Positions 1-12,369 of a DNA stretch of 47,489 bases are shown here, one piece after another. Source of the DNA: Pholiota molesta (taxonomy: Eukaryota; Basidiomycota; Agaricomycetes; Agaricales; Strophariaceae); assembly GCA_014925825.1 (NCBI GenBank), contig JACGCK010000301.1:1-47489 (forward strand). The letters are read 5' to 3'. The translations under genes were made by a program, and so were the position numbers. Numbering within the stretch: position 1 is the stretch's first letter; each line of letters starts with the position of its first letter. The notes under the pieces are model-generated. The model did no database searches. It worked only from the letters and a program-made list of their open reading frames with translations, and was not told the DNA's origin.

Positions 1-760
1 GAGGCGACGACGACTGAGAAACTTTAAGGACTGAACCCCTCGCGGTGGGCTCCAGAAATGATGCGCCTAGCGTCGTATATAGTGTGCAAAGTGAATGACA
101 AACAAACACCTATCAATGACACGACGTGAGTGGCAAGTAGCGCGAGATTGGGTTCGTGATATCCTTCTCAGTCAAGGTCTGTCCGGGAGACGCGGTCGGA
201 AGGGCCGCGACGGCAACTTGAAGTCTCTTGGGTATCTGCGACGGTCGTGCGGACGCGGTGCGACGAGGTGACTGTGAGAATGTGACGAGTGCGGATAACT
301 GGCAACGCTGCGCGACGAGATGAATTTAGAACGAAGTACACGCGACGCGACGAGACGAACGAGGTTGGAGACGCAGTTATGAGGGTACACGCAGTCGGGC
401 GCAAGGTTTTACGAGATACAACTGAATTCTGTAATCCGGGAGGGGAAGCAAAACTGTGTTTTTTATGGAAGTTACAGGATTTAAGTAGTAAACACGCGAT
501 CAAAACATATGAAATAATACGGAGCTAGAACTGAGGAACTGATGATAGAAAAGCGCGAAGCGAGAGCGGCGATGCATGCCGATGAAAGGAGGTGAAATAA
601 AATACCAGGAACGGAAGGCGTAGAGGGGACGGCGCACAAGGGCGCGAGCGCGGACGGACTAAAAATAGAAACAGACACTATAGGCCCACATGCTGAGTCG
701 GGAAAGGGTGCCGGCGATCCGAATGGAGCGGATCGTGTTGAGATCTGCGCGCGATAGCTG
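1..760. other. no gene seen
   Basis: I see short open frames on both strands but no recognisable domain, splice-consistent exon series or terminal repeat. The stretch lies downstream, in minus-strand sense, of the gag-like ORF at 761-1300, so it may hold further decayed retroelement sequence. I could not align it to the second gag copy. Confidence 0.4.
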
Positions 761-1300
761 TTAGAGGTCGGTCGGCCGACGCTGGCTGTCGAGCGACGAG
801 AGTTGTCCGAGTGATTGACAGTGCACGTGTACGGGCGACCTGGCGAGGGCGTAGGCGTGTTCACGTGATATGGCCGCGACCTTGGATAACAAGCGTATGT
901 GTATGCGTCCGAGGAGTACAGTGAGCGCGGTGCATGCGCGTCCGATTTGGGCGGTTTTCAGGGGGTACAGGGATGCGGGGCGCATCAGCGCGACCGCTTT
1001 CGGTTTGGTGAGCTGGTTTGAACGGAAGCGGTCGACGATGTCGTCGAGTTCCTCGACCCGCTGCTGCTCAACCGGGCGAGGAGAGGAAGACTGGGTGGTC
1101 GTAGGCGTTGCAGCAGACTCGGGCGGGCCAGCGCTGGCCGGTGCGACACCTGTCGAACCCGGGGCACCGGCGAGCCCATGCGGTCCAACAGCCGAGGACG
1201 TGCTTCCAGAATTCCCTCGAGCGTTGGTTCCTGAGGAAGTTCTGGTAAGCCGGGTGGTTCTACCACTGTGTTCGACGATCTCGAAGGGTTCATTTGGCAT
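761..1300 (-). pseudogene. gag-like ORF, truncated
   Basis: The first 110 or so residues parallel the gag-like ORF starting at 18086: both begin MPNEPFE(I/V)VEH, continue through a Ser/Thr/Pro/Gly-rich region, and then share VEEL(D/G)(D/G)IVDRFRS with a following KP(K/Q)A(V/I)AL. After that the two lose similarity. The long C-terminal half of the other copy, with its conserved aromatic-rich block, is absent here. Probable role was retroelement particle or RNA packaging. I call it a decayed fragment. The opposite-strand ORF over 870-1322 is a shadow. Confidence 0.55.
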
Positions 1301-1574
1301 AGTATTGTATGAGGTACGATGACGAAGTGAAAAGTAGCGAAGAAAAATCTAAGGGTGTCTCTGGCGCTGAGACTGACGTCGACGATGAGGGAAGAGATGA
1401 GGGAGTGCGCCCCCTGCAAAAATTTCACTAGAGCCCAGCGGGCTAAAGCTTTTCCGGCGCACGGTTCGCCAGTTGGGCAGAACGGCCGTGAAATTTGCCC
1501 TTGCGCACAGGCACGTGACAAAATAACGTCTCAGCGTACCAGAGGCCTAAACACTCTCATTGGACTTGGGTAAG
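761..1574 (-). mobile_element. 5' remnant of DIRS-like retroelement (leader plus gag-like ORF)
   Basis: Reading the minus strand, 1574-1301 matches the plus-strand leader at 17826-18085. Both begin with TTACCCAAGTCCAATGAGA, share the strings TAGGCCTCTGGTACGC, GTCACGTGCCTGTG and ACGGCCGTTCTGCCCAA, and run into a start codon for MPNEPFE. This is a second, diverged 5' end of the same retroelement family, in opposite orientation and about 16 kb away. No reverse transcriptase follows, so only the 5' part remains. Assignment to a tyrosine-recombinase element is inferred from the related RT, RNase H and recombinase pieces at 45985-47489. Confidence 0.6.
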
Positions 1575-3040
1575 TTGAGAACTTAAACTCGATCAAGAAA
1601 ACTGTGCCGAGTTCTCTGTCCTTCAGGTTGTTTGGCTACACCGACAAACCCAAATACCGGCTCATGCGGCTTGGCACCGATTTGAATTTCTATTCCATGG
1701 TCGTCTCTTCACCACGACGGTACTTATCGTTGTCGAGCTCAAGCTGCTTCTCGTACCATCTTCTGCTGACCTCTGTAGATGATGAGCCGAAAACTTCAAG
1801 GCTCAAGCATTCAAGCTCAAGCACTCATACTATATGCTCCAAAACCAACTAGGGTTCACGTTCTCCAAAGCTCACACTGCGTCGCGCGTTGGGGATAACA
1901 CCCGTTCCTTCTCGTTGGTCGAAGATACGCTGGCATGGATACTAACGCGAGTCGATTCCGCCTCTTGTGTCTCTTCAGAAATGATCAAAGACCTCCTTGC
2001 ATTTAGCACCATCGACTTCACCGCAAAGCACAGCAGAATGAATGTTCTCGTCGATCATGTCGGGTGCGCGATACTTTTTACCTCCGATCGATTCTGTCAT
2101 CTAACCGAGCATATTTAGTAGGATATTGGACTGAGTCGCCTGAATCTGTCGCAATGCACGGTAATGCACCCCGCGATAGGCTAACAGCCGCGCATAACGG
2201 CCCCTACTGGCAAGTCTGCACTACTCTTACGCAGTCACCTAGGATTCATAGACGACTTCACCTCTACAAACTCCTCCTCCCCCTTAGGCCTCCTCGTCGA
2301 TCAGCCTCCACAACCCATATTGGCAGATTTGGACGAGCAACTCCGCTGTGCATGCCTGTTCATTGGTCCTCACCGTCGTGATCATGATGGGTCATGGATT
2401 CATTAGGGATGCTGGAGATGCCCACTGAGGGCGGCGGTCATAGTGTAACATACCGTCGTCGTCGATCACTTTTACTCTCTTTCAAATAGTAGAGGTCTTT
2501 GTTATTCTGCACTGATTATATCAATTCATGCTAATTATCTTCTCCGCCATTCTGCAGACACTCTATTAGAGACCGAAGGCATTAAATAGATTCCGCAGAT
2601 CACTTCCTATCCACTTACATATCCCACTCGTACGCCCTGCACGTCTATGAAACCCTGCCCACGTCTCTCTTATGCATGCCTTTCATCGCACAGGCGTTGA
2701 CGCCTAAAAGAAAAAGGAATCCAATGTCAAGCCATCAACGCGCAGGCGATTAGGAGGTTATAATATTTACAAGGGTCTACCAGATCGACGCTGTGCACTG
2801 TATTCAAAGTTAAATTAAAAACAAGCACTTTTCCTGTACCAATGCGACGATAATCCCAAGCCAACTATTTTTAGGCACTGGACGGTACAGTGCGTATGGC
2901 TGTGATATGATGGAAGTGCAAGGTGCACACCATCCACATCCAACTATCATCGCCCTTGTCATATCATTGGGCCCGTAGACGCTTTTGAGATTTATCAGTT
3001 TGAGGCTGTTGTCCCATATTCCCTCACAGCCTTCTTCCTT
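1575..3040. other. intergenic, no gene seen
   Basis: Short open frames occur on both strands (for example 1834-2118 and 2064-2381 plus, 2810-3046 minus). None shows a recognised motif or a convincing exon chain. The right end is the presumed promoter region of the NLR gene. Confidence 0.4.
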
Positions 3041-3045
3041 GCACA

Positions 3046-3052
3046 TATAAAA
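3046..3052 (+). promoter_or_regulatory. TATA-like box of the NLR gene
   Basis: TATAAAA lies 46 bp upstream of the chosen start codon at 3098. The position fits a core promoter with a short 5' leader. Only sequence and position support this. Confidence 0.4.
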
Positions 3053-3097
3053 GCATCAGTCAGACAAGGCAGTCCACCCTCTTTTGGTTTCCGAACC

Positions 3098-6000
3098 ATG
3101 ACCAGCAACATACGATCGTCAGCGTTACCGATTCGCGCCCACTTATCAAGTAAGAGGGTGTCCGCTATTGCAGCTTAAATTCATTAAATTCATTGATATT
3201 AGGCATTGAGGTCGTGGGCGAGCTTGAGGAAGAGAGTTCGACTACGAGACCAGATCACTATGCGATAGTTTATGTGGATGAGCAAGAAGTCGCGAAATCG
3301 GAGAAGAAGCCAAGAGTGCCTGCTCCGCACTGGGGATGGCCAGGAGACCATCAATTGTGAGTTTGCACTCGCCTCCAGGTATATAATTCAATTAATTTAT
3401 CGACATCAGTCGAATCCATCCCTCGTCGACGATTAAGGTCGTTATTTACCGGGAGACTAGGGCCCGGGTCACGAAGAATATAATTGGACAGCATACAGCA
3501 AAAGCGATCGAACTCCTTGAGAATGGTAAGCGCATTTTTCTACCTGCATTCTTGTCGAAGGTTGACTCGCTTTGGTTTAGACGGTAATATCGGTCTTATA
3601 AATAAAGCCGGCATTGAAATCGCGTCCAAGATCAAGATCGACTTATCACTCATTGCTGAGTCGGAAGATCAGTTCGAGAGCTTCATGGCAACTGTTAGCG
3701 CAGATGCATCCCGCCTGGACGGCGCCGTCCGAATACATCCTGGAATTTTGGCGCTTGGTAGAGTATTGCAACTAACAAAAATTATCATGGATATTGCTGC
3801 CAATGTAGGTCGGCCTCCTTTTTTTAATTCCTCATTGTAGTGACACGGTCGCTGTATGAACAGGCCGGTTCCAGTCCTATCTTGAAGGCGACTTGGGGCG
3901 TAATGTCTGCCGTCTACACGGTAAATGATTTTAATAATTTGTTTGAAGCCATAAATCTGAACATCCTTACACTAGGCTATAAGGCAGATAGAACTTCAAG
4001 ACAATACCGTTCGAGATTTGGTCGAAAGCCTGCGGGAGATGTTAGGCATTGCCAAAGAGTATCCAGACCTGCTATTAATCAAGGGCACGACCAATGTCAT
4101 TGAAGAGATTGGCCGCACGTCACTGAAGGTAGCGTCGCTTATTCATGAATACACAAGACAAACATCCTTTAGTGAGTTAAAATCACCAGTGATGCGTCCA
4201 ATCTGACTCAATTTCGGTCATTCTTTAGGGCGAACTATAAGCTCTCAGGCATCTGACACCATGAAATTGCGTATTGCTGATTGTCAGAAGTCCTGTGACG
4301 ACTTGAGGCAAAAATTCAACACGAGAGTGAATATGGACACGAATCTTCGCGGAGCCAGGACGCAGGGAATTGTAACAGAAATTAAGGGCACCATGAACGC
4401 CAATAGTAAGTGTCACACCTATAGCATATTTCTTGCAGAGTACTTAATCATGATAATCATAGATGCAAATATTCAAAGCATGTTAAACACAATCAAGGAT
4501 GTCCAACTAGGTTATTCCGAGTTTCGATAGTTGTCTGAAATTTATGAGTGACCTTCTTATATCACAGCCGACAAGGTTTATCAATGGCTTTCCGCACCTG
4601 ACAGTTCCAAGAACTACCACGAGGCTTGCGAGAAGCGTCAAAAAGACACGTGCGGCTGGTTTCTCGATGGGGAGCGGTTCCGCGAATTACAGGAGAAGGC
4701 CGGCTTTCTCTGGATCAAGGGAACAGGTAAGCTCTTTAATAGTAAACTTTGCGAACTTTGTACGTTACTGAATGATTAAGTAGCGGGGTGTGGAAAAACC
4801 ATTCTATGGTAAATTTCCAGTCTTTAGATTGGACTATATGATATATTCAAAAGGATTGACATATTTCATTAGTTCGTCTATCATCGACAAGATCATTCAA
4901 CTTCATAGGGAGAATAATTCTATTACTTATGGATATTTCTTTTTTGATGGGCGGGACTCCCAGAATGATTTACAGCTTCACGACAAACTCATTCGATCCC
5001 TCATCTTGCAAATTTCTCTCCAATGTGATGGCATACCTGCTGCGTTAGTGCAGTTGTACGGTCATGGATATCAGCAACCTTCGACCAACTCTCTCGAAGA
5101 CACCCTTTATCGTATCATCGATGGATTGGATTTGGCCTACATTGTCATAGATTCCTTAGATGAATGTATCGAGCGCGAGAAGATGTTACGGTGGATCAAT
5201 CAAATAACCTCACGCCGGATTGGCAACCTGCGCATGGTGGTCATAAGTCGGCCAGAGCGAGACATTGAGGATGCTCTTCAACCACTCGACCCAGACTGCA
5301 TTGACTTGGCAAAAGAGCATTCGAATCATGATATTACAACATATCTCGAGGAGGAGCTTTCAGCACTATCGGCGGTGAAAAAATGGGACGAAGGAACTCG
5401 AACCATCATAAAGTCAATGCTAACAGAGCGTGCCGAGGGAATGTATGAATTTTCATTTATCATACAATTCAACCTATTACTGACATTTCCCCCCAAGGTT
5501 TCGATGGGTCGCATTGCAGCTCATGGAATTGAAAAAATGCTCAAACCATCGTTCAGTATTAAACCAATTAGAGAATCTACCAAAAGGTTTATATGAAACA
5601 TACGACCGAATCTTGTCAAAAATTGACAATGAGGCGGACCGTACGGATACAAAGACATTTCTTCGATGGCTCTGTTTTTCTGTGCGTCCAATGGAGCTCG
5701 CAGAACTCACGGAAACTATTACTGTGGATTTTGACACAGAGAATGGGCCACAGTATAGACCAGCGCATCGGTACTGGAATCAGCGGGATGTTTTGGAGAA
5801 ATGTGCCGGTCTCATCACCGAATCTGAGGGTATGATCTAGGTTTGTACTACATTGGTTTATTTGCTAACTCTTAACCTACCAGAATTTGGCGAAAGAACA
5901 GTTAAACTAGCACACTTCTCCATAAAGGAATATCTTCTTTCCGACCATCTCTGTCTGGGAGCGACACCAAGTTTCCACCTTGCTAGTGCAGAACTGGCTC

Positions 6001-8279
6001 ATTCCTCAATATCTCAGACTTGTCTGGTGTATCTTCTTCAATTTAATGCACCCGGCTCGGTAGACAGCAATGTGGCTACGTCTTTCCCCCTCGCACGTTA
6101 TGCTGCTGAACACTGGGTCCCCCATGCACACTCTGGGGGCATCGATAATCTCGAGCCATCATGTACATTGACACTGGCAAAGAAGTTATTCATGCCTAAC
6201 AGTGCTACATTACCAAACTGGGTTCGGCTTTGGGATTGCGATGGTCAATATGCCACTTTTGAAAACTTCAAAACGGAACCAGATCTCAAACAGACTACTT
6301 TTGCCACTGCTCTGTATTACACATCATTACTGGGTCTGCACCGACTATCACTACATCTATCTAAGGAGGTGGATGTAAATGCACAAGGAGGAAGGTTCGG
6401 GACAGCACTTCAGGCGGCATCACATGGGGGACACGAGGCAGTTGTAAAGCTGCTGGTTGAGCAGGGGGCAGATGTGAATGCCCAGGGAGGATATTACAGC
6501 AACGCGCTGCAGGCGGCATCAGCATCATGGACACATAGTGACAAGGAGATTGTAAAGCTACTGCTGAAGAATGGGGCAGCCGTGAATGCCCAGGGAGGAT
6601 ACTACGGCAATGCGCTCCAGGCATCATCAGTGATGGGGGAAGACCAGACTGTGGAGCTGCTGCTGCAGAACGGGGCGGATGTGAATGTCCAGGGAGGGTA
6701 CTACGGCAACGCGCTGCAGGCGGCATCATACAGTGGAAAGGAGGAGACCGTGGAGCTGCTGCTGAAGAACGGGGCAGATGTCAATGCCCAGGGAGGAGAA
6801 TTTGGCAATGCGCTCCAGGCGGCATCATACGAGGGAAACGCAACAGTGGAGCTGCTGCTGAAGCACGGGGCAGATGTCAATGCCCAGGGAGGATACTACG
6901 GCAACGCGCTGCAGGCGGCATCATACGAGGGAAAGGAGGCGACCGTGGAGCTGCTGCTGAAGAACGGGGCGGATATCCATGCCCAGGGAGAATTCTATGG
7001 CACCGCACTGCAAGCGGCATCATTCGCGGGAAGAGTTGCAACCGTGGATCTGCTGCTGAAGAACGGGGCAGATGTCCATGCCCAGGGAGGATACCATGGA
7101 AACGCACTGCAGGCAGCATCTTGCATGGGAAAGGAGGCGATTGTGGAGGTGCTGCTGAAGAACGGGGCAGATGTCAACGCCCACGGAGGAGAATTCGGCA
7201 ACGCGCTGCAGGCGGCATCTTTCGCGGGAAGAGACGCGACCGTGGAGCTGCTGCTGAAGAATGGGGCAGATATCCATGCCCAGGGAGGAGAATTTGGCAA
7301 CGCGCTCCAGGCGGCATCATACGAAGGAAAGGACGCGACCGTAGAGCAGCTGCTGAAGAACGGGGCGGATGTGCATGCCCAGGGAGGAAAACACGGCCAC
7401 GCGCTCCAGGCGGCATCATTCAAGGGAAGAGACACAACCGTGGAGCTGCTGCTGAAGCACGGGGCAGATGTCCATGCCCAAGCAGGACAATTCGGCAACG
7501 CGCTGCAGGCGGCATCATACGAGGGAAGAGACGCGACCGTGGAGCTCCTGCTGAAGAACGGGGCGGATGTGAATGCACAGGGAGGACCACTCGGCAACGC
7601 GCTTCAGGCGGCATCATGTGCGGGAAAGGAGGCGATCGTGCAGCTGCTGCTGAAGAATGGGGCAGATGTCCATGCCCAGGGAGGACACTACAGCCACGCG
7701 CTCCAGGCGGCATCCTTCGAGGGCAGAGAGGCGACCGTGGAGCTGTTGCTGAAGAACGGGGCAGATGTCCATGCCCAGGGAGGAAAATCCGGCAACGCGC
7801 TCCAGGCGGCATCACATGCGGGAAAGGAGGCGATTGTGGAGCTGCTGCTGAAGAACGGGGCGGATGTGAATGCCCAGGGAGGAGAATACGGCAACGCGCT
7901 CCAGGCGGCTTCATTTGAGGGAAGAGAGGCGACCGTGGAGCTGTTGCTGAAGAATGGGGCGGATGTGAATGCCCAGGGAGGAGCAGCCGGCAGCGCGCTG
8001 CAGGCGGCATCATACGAGGGAAGAGACGCGATCGTGGAGCTACTGCTCAAGCATGGGGCGGATGTCCATGCCCAGGGAGGACCACTCGGCAACGCGCTGC
8101 AGGCGGGATCATATACGGGAAAAGAGGCGATCGTGGAGCTGCTGTTGAAGAACGGGGCAGATGTCCATGCCCAGGGAGGACACTACGGCAGCGCACTGCA
8201 GGCGGCGACAACTCAAGGTCACGACAGGATTGTGAAGTTGTTGCTGGCCAATGGCGCGGACAAAACCATCGCCACTTAG
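3098..8279 (+). CDS. NACHT-ankyrin NLR-type protein with C2-like N-terminus
   Basis: Thirteen exons give 1501 residues: 3098-3149, 3203-3356, 3410-3525, 3581-3804, 3864-3920, 3976-4171, 4229-4405, 4463-4510, 4568-4726, 4784-4808, 4873-5442, 5498-5829, 5884-8279. All junctions are GT-AG and the coding sum, 4506 nt, is a multiple of three. Residues about 17-110 look like a C2 fold (DHYAIVYVDEQEVAKS, then HWGWPGDHQFRIHPSSTIKV). Residues 110-380 are helical. The NACHT Walker A is GTAGCGKT near residue 395 and Walker B is YIVIDSLDE near 490. A winged-helix-like part follows (FLRWLCFSVRPMELAEL). Residues about 866-1497 hold 19 ankyrin repeats. Fungal NLRs of this layout are signal-sensing NTPases linked to non-self recognition and regulated cell death; the ligand here is unknown. 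Exon borders are by eye, and those of exons 8 and 10 are least certain. Confidence 0.85.
6370..8265 (+). repeat. 19 tandem ankyrin-repeat units, about 99 bp each
   Basis: The repeat lies inside the last exon of the NLR gene. Each 33-residue unit follows the pattern GGxxGxALQAASxxGxxxxVELLLKNGADV. Most units have very similar nucleotide sequence (GGCAACGCGCT and GAGCTGCTGCTGAAGAA recur). Variation concentrates in the two residues after GG and in the loop after AAS. Unit 5 is one residue short, and unit 2 has an insertion. Because the codons repeat, long open frames also appear in other frames (for example 7121-7918 plus and 7420-8013 minus); these are shadows. Confidence 0.9.
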
Positions 8280-8362
8280 GGCGTCTCTTCTTTGGACTCG
8301 TGCAGTTTGTTTGGTTGTTGACAATCTCTGTAATTTGTAGTTAATATTGAATGTGTGCACCG

Positions 8363-8368
8363 AATAAA
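8363..8368 (+). terminator. polyadenylation signal of the NLR gene
   Basis: AATAAA lies 84 bp downstream of the stop codon at 8279, in AT-rich sequence. This position is usual for a 3' processing signal. Confidence 0.5.
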
Positions 8369-8369
8369 G

Positions 8370-9380
8370 TACAGCGTACCAGTACATCTGAATGAAATCG
8401 AATTCGGATTTCACTATATCGTGCAGCCGACGACGACCTGGGCGCCGGCCCCGAAGTGGCGCCCGCAGCCGGCCGCTAGACAGGATCTTCCTACACCATA
8501 GTATCGTATTGCTTGTTGTGGCGCAAGGGTTGCGATGATCACAAGCGCGTCACTGAGCAGGCAGTGTAGGTCGTCGGCGGTAAAATCAAGGTGGTAAATC
8601 TCGCTGTTCGCTGTGGCCAGTGGGTGATCAGGTTGAAGCAATATGTACAGACAATGAAAATTTATATCTACTTCGCGATCGATTCAGGAATGGCAAAGAA
8701 GACGGCAAGGCATCGAAGAACCGGACTTCACTGGCTCTCGGCTGGGTAGCTCTTGGCTGGGTAGGCATAGGCAAAGCAGAAAGTGTGTTTGGTCACTGGT
8801 CAGAGTCTACGTAGGAGGATCAGAACAGAGACATAGATGTTTGAAAATAAAAGGCTAGTTAATCACCGAAAGGAATGAAGAATGCGTCACAACAGCACTC
8901 GCGGAATTTCTGTGCGAGGGGTATTTGTACCTCGCACATCATTCAATCCACTTCCAGTGTAACTATAGAGAATATGAGCAAGAAATTCATTTTGACAGAG
9001 AATATATAACAACTTGCCTGCTTTTTAAAATACATTTTTGTTTCAAGGCCGTGGCACTGGCGATTACCGTTGACGAAAATTGGTTGGGGGGATGCAAAAC
9101 TGAGTCCGGTGGAGGGGCCAATACAAGTTCAATAACATTATTCCTGCAACGACGGATTCATAAAATACGAAGGTCCATTGCAGACAGTGCGTAGAGGTTG
9201 GACATGATCATGAGTTCGTGGGCCATGGTAAGGATAGAGTCAACAAACGAAGAGCCTACCCGGCGTTTCCCGTTGTCTGGGCACGTGCATCTGCAGCGCG
9301 ACTTGACGCCATCACATCACAGTCACACTGCGCAATAATAACTACTCACTAGTCTTCACTGCATACATTACATACCCGCG
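8370..9380. other. intergenic, no gene seen
   Basis: Only short unremarkable open frames occur. A small tandem duplication is visible at about 8740-8767 (GGCTGGGTAG repeated). No coding or RNA gene could be supported. Confidence 0.4.
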
Positions 9381-11600
9381 TTCGCCTTCAGCCCAGCCAC
9401 CGCAGTACAGGCGCAATGAGATAGAAAGGATTGTATGTATGTCTATTTCGAAAATGGATCGTTTGATATAATCTAAGCATCATTGGACTCTGTGTGGACG
9501 CCGGAATCACGAAACAGAGAAACAGACGACAATACAGACCGTCACGAAGCACACATAGATGAGTAGCATTTCGCATATGCTGGAAGCTGATTCTCGACTG
9601 TCCGACGGCACGCGCGAAAGACGAGGCTCCGTAAGAGCAATATCGGCGGCCATAAATGTCTGGAAATGTCCGAGAACCTCCGGACTCTTGACAACATCGA
9701 TTCGTACTTGTATTCGGGAAATACGCCAGCAATGACATCCGCGTGCGAGCTGGCTGATCACCAATGACCATAAGAACATATCGCCTTGCTGCGCCAACGT
9801 AGAGTAGCGCTGGGCATTCTTGATCGCAGGCAGGCCAGATGGTCTCGCCAGCCGGACGTCGTCGGTGCGGCATGGCAGCGAGAATTCTCTATACAGCATC
9901 GTAGGACAGTTGACCAGATTGCGAGAGCATATGCTGAGAAAGGAGCTGCGTGTCAACGGCGATACGCATGTGGCGCTGAGAGTTGAACGAGGTCGAAGTT
10001 CGGTGGGTTTCGCGTAATCGAGCGGACCAAGCATGCGGCGTTAGGACGCGAGAAGAGATAAACATAGCCTATAAGGTGTGTCGTTTTCGGAGGAGGCTGG
10101 ACGAGATGGTCACGATCTGGGTGTAGATGTGCAAAGAACAAGATGGACACTCACCTACAAAGCTGAAGACCTTATCGTAACGGTATGGGTAGAGATTCTG
10201 GACAACATTACTCAACTGCGCCAAATAACATTGGAAAATGTGAGCTGGATATTTTTTAAGAGCGACATAACAAACCACTTACATCAAGTCAACCCATGTT
10301 AGTGGCAGATTATTGACCAACGTTTTTACGAAGTAGCGCGTTTGATGGCGGTGGACGTGGAAAGGGGGTTGAGGAAGGTCCCATCGTGTGCAAATTTTCG
10401 GATTACAGGCTCAATTGCAAGATAAAACTGTCCATGGTGCCGTTGGTGCAATTGGCGCCACTACCCCCGCCACAGCCGCCTGGATGGAACTGACGGGATT
10501 TCTGCGTACATGGAATGTTTCTGGATTTTTTCTAGTAAGTAGTTTTCAGCGCTAAGCGTTGAATAACTGCCCACCTTGCTGCCAATCCTCGTCAAATAGT
10601 TCAATCTAGCCCTGACGCGTCCAAAACTTCCAAATCTCAATGGTTTCCCACCTCCATAACCCTTGTCGAGCCTCTTCGGCCCGTCTTTGGCGTGTCCATC
10701 GTCGTAAAAAGGACAGGACAGTATGCGCGGCGGTGCGGAAGACGATCTGGTGATTCACGTCTGCGATGCACGATTAATGAGCAATATGATACGTTCAGAT
10801 AACAAAAAAGCGCACCATGAGCTGTGATCGTCTCCAGCTTCCAGCGGCTCTTTCGTGCATCGCTGTAGAGGCGCATTGATGCCGCACTATGGAATCGGTA
10901 ATGCCGCTATATGGCCTATTCTGTAGTCAGCGAGGTGTACTGTCTGAGGCCTATCTCAATGAGCAAAAATATACCCACTAGTAGCTTATGAGGAGGCCGG
11001 ACCCTGCGGCCTGACGAGTTACAGAGATCCTAGTTGTCGCTTTGAATTATATAGTCTGGAGACAAGAAGGTCAGTAAGACTTATTGATGGGAGTGCGAAA
11101 TATACGGATAACATACTTTTGTAGCTTGCGCGTCTCAGTGATTACGACTTTGAAAAAAGAACGACGATGCCGACCCAGACTGAGCATCCTTTCTGTAAAC
11201 ATTTCCTATTCATAAGTAAATTTCGGCATGTAGAGGGTAAAATAATTGCGCACCTTATCGACGATCCTCAACAGGTAGTTTGCCCCAGCTTCGAGGCCCG
11301 AGGACCTCAGATATCATCGATTCATCGCTTCTCTCATTCGTATCCACGTCAGCGACCCGCTCGCCAAGCCTCTTCAGCCCGTCTCCGCTAACGCAAAAAT
11401 GGCATGGTAGTGCGAGTAAGACAAGATTATAATAGTTTCAGGATAGTACTGCATAACAGCTTCAGATTCGCGTTAGTGAGACTAGAACAAAAACTTCAGA
11501 TAAGGATTTCAACAAACCATGGGCTAATAATCGTGCTCTAGTTGAGCTCTATCAGCGCTTTCATTTATTATCGTGATGACGTGCCAGCGCTTCAGCATGG
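9381..11600. other. degenerate duplicated region, possible decayed minus-strand gene
   Basis: The longest frame is minus-strand 9507-10034 (175 codons), without a recognised domain; the overlapping minus-strand frame 9388-9873 is equally unremarkable. From 10.5 to 11.6 kb there are two diverged copies of one block about 700 bp apart. The 18-base string at 10669-10686 recurs at 11367-11384 with one change, and each is followed by similar AT-rich sequence with TTCAGATAA. On the minus strand both blocks give Arg-rich RRRAEEA-like peptides followed by possible intron donors, but with stops. I read this as remnants of a tandemly duplicated gene of unknown identity. Confidence 0.3.
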
Positions 11601-12369
11601 ATTACGGTAATATAGGACGAAAGAGTTTTGAAGGACAGCGGATTCGGGATGGGAGTACGAGTTCGCGGGTCGTGGCACGGTGGCAGGGAAAAGGAAAGGG
11701 ACGCTGCTTCGACTTGTCGTCATTTAGGTTCCCACGTCGGCCCGGCAGTCCTCTCCTTCCACCACCACCAACCGTACTTGCCCAAAGTCACTGTCGAGGC
11801 CTCTCCAGCGCGCACCACCCTGTCAGATGCAGAACATGTCTGCGATCCCAAGCGCTTTTAGTGCGTTTTTTACTTCGCGTTGCTTTCCGCAGACGACATG
11901 CACACGTTCAACACCGCTCCAAGGGGACGACCAGGCGTAGGATTTCCGCGATCAAAGACGTTTTGTTATCATCAAATAGCGCGTGTTCTATCGCTCTACG
12001 AAGTACGTCTCCTCAACGTTTCACACCTTTGAACTCCTGTAATCTTATCCCAGGAATGCGGAAGGCCTCGCAGAGATTATTGTCACTGAATCTCGCGTAT
12101 TCATGACATCCGCTGCCAAATCTACGAATTCTCAACAAGTGCGTAAATCGTTTCTTTCCCTTGGTTGCTTCGCTGAGATCAGTCGCAGTTCCATCCTCGT
12201 CAGTAAATCTATGCAGGTCTTGGACACCATCTCGTAGGCCGACTACGTATGGAATGCATACCTTCCTACAGACACTGACACTTGAAGGTACGTATTTCAT
12301 TCGTTCTTGACATCTGTCATTAACAACTAACTTCGACTAGCAACTAGCTAGACTTAACTTCCGCTCAAA

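Noticed and set aside
870..1322. 150-codon plus-strand frame opposite the left gag
   Set aside because: The antisense of a Ser/Pro-rich gag with similarity to a second gag copy; the minus strand is the supported strand.
7121..7918. 265-codon plus-strand frame and several long minus-strand frames over the ankyrin exon
   Set aside because: They follow from the 99-bp periodic coding sequence: a unit without stops in one frame is without stops in all units. The NLR reading frame explains the region.
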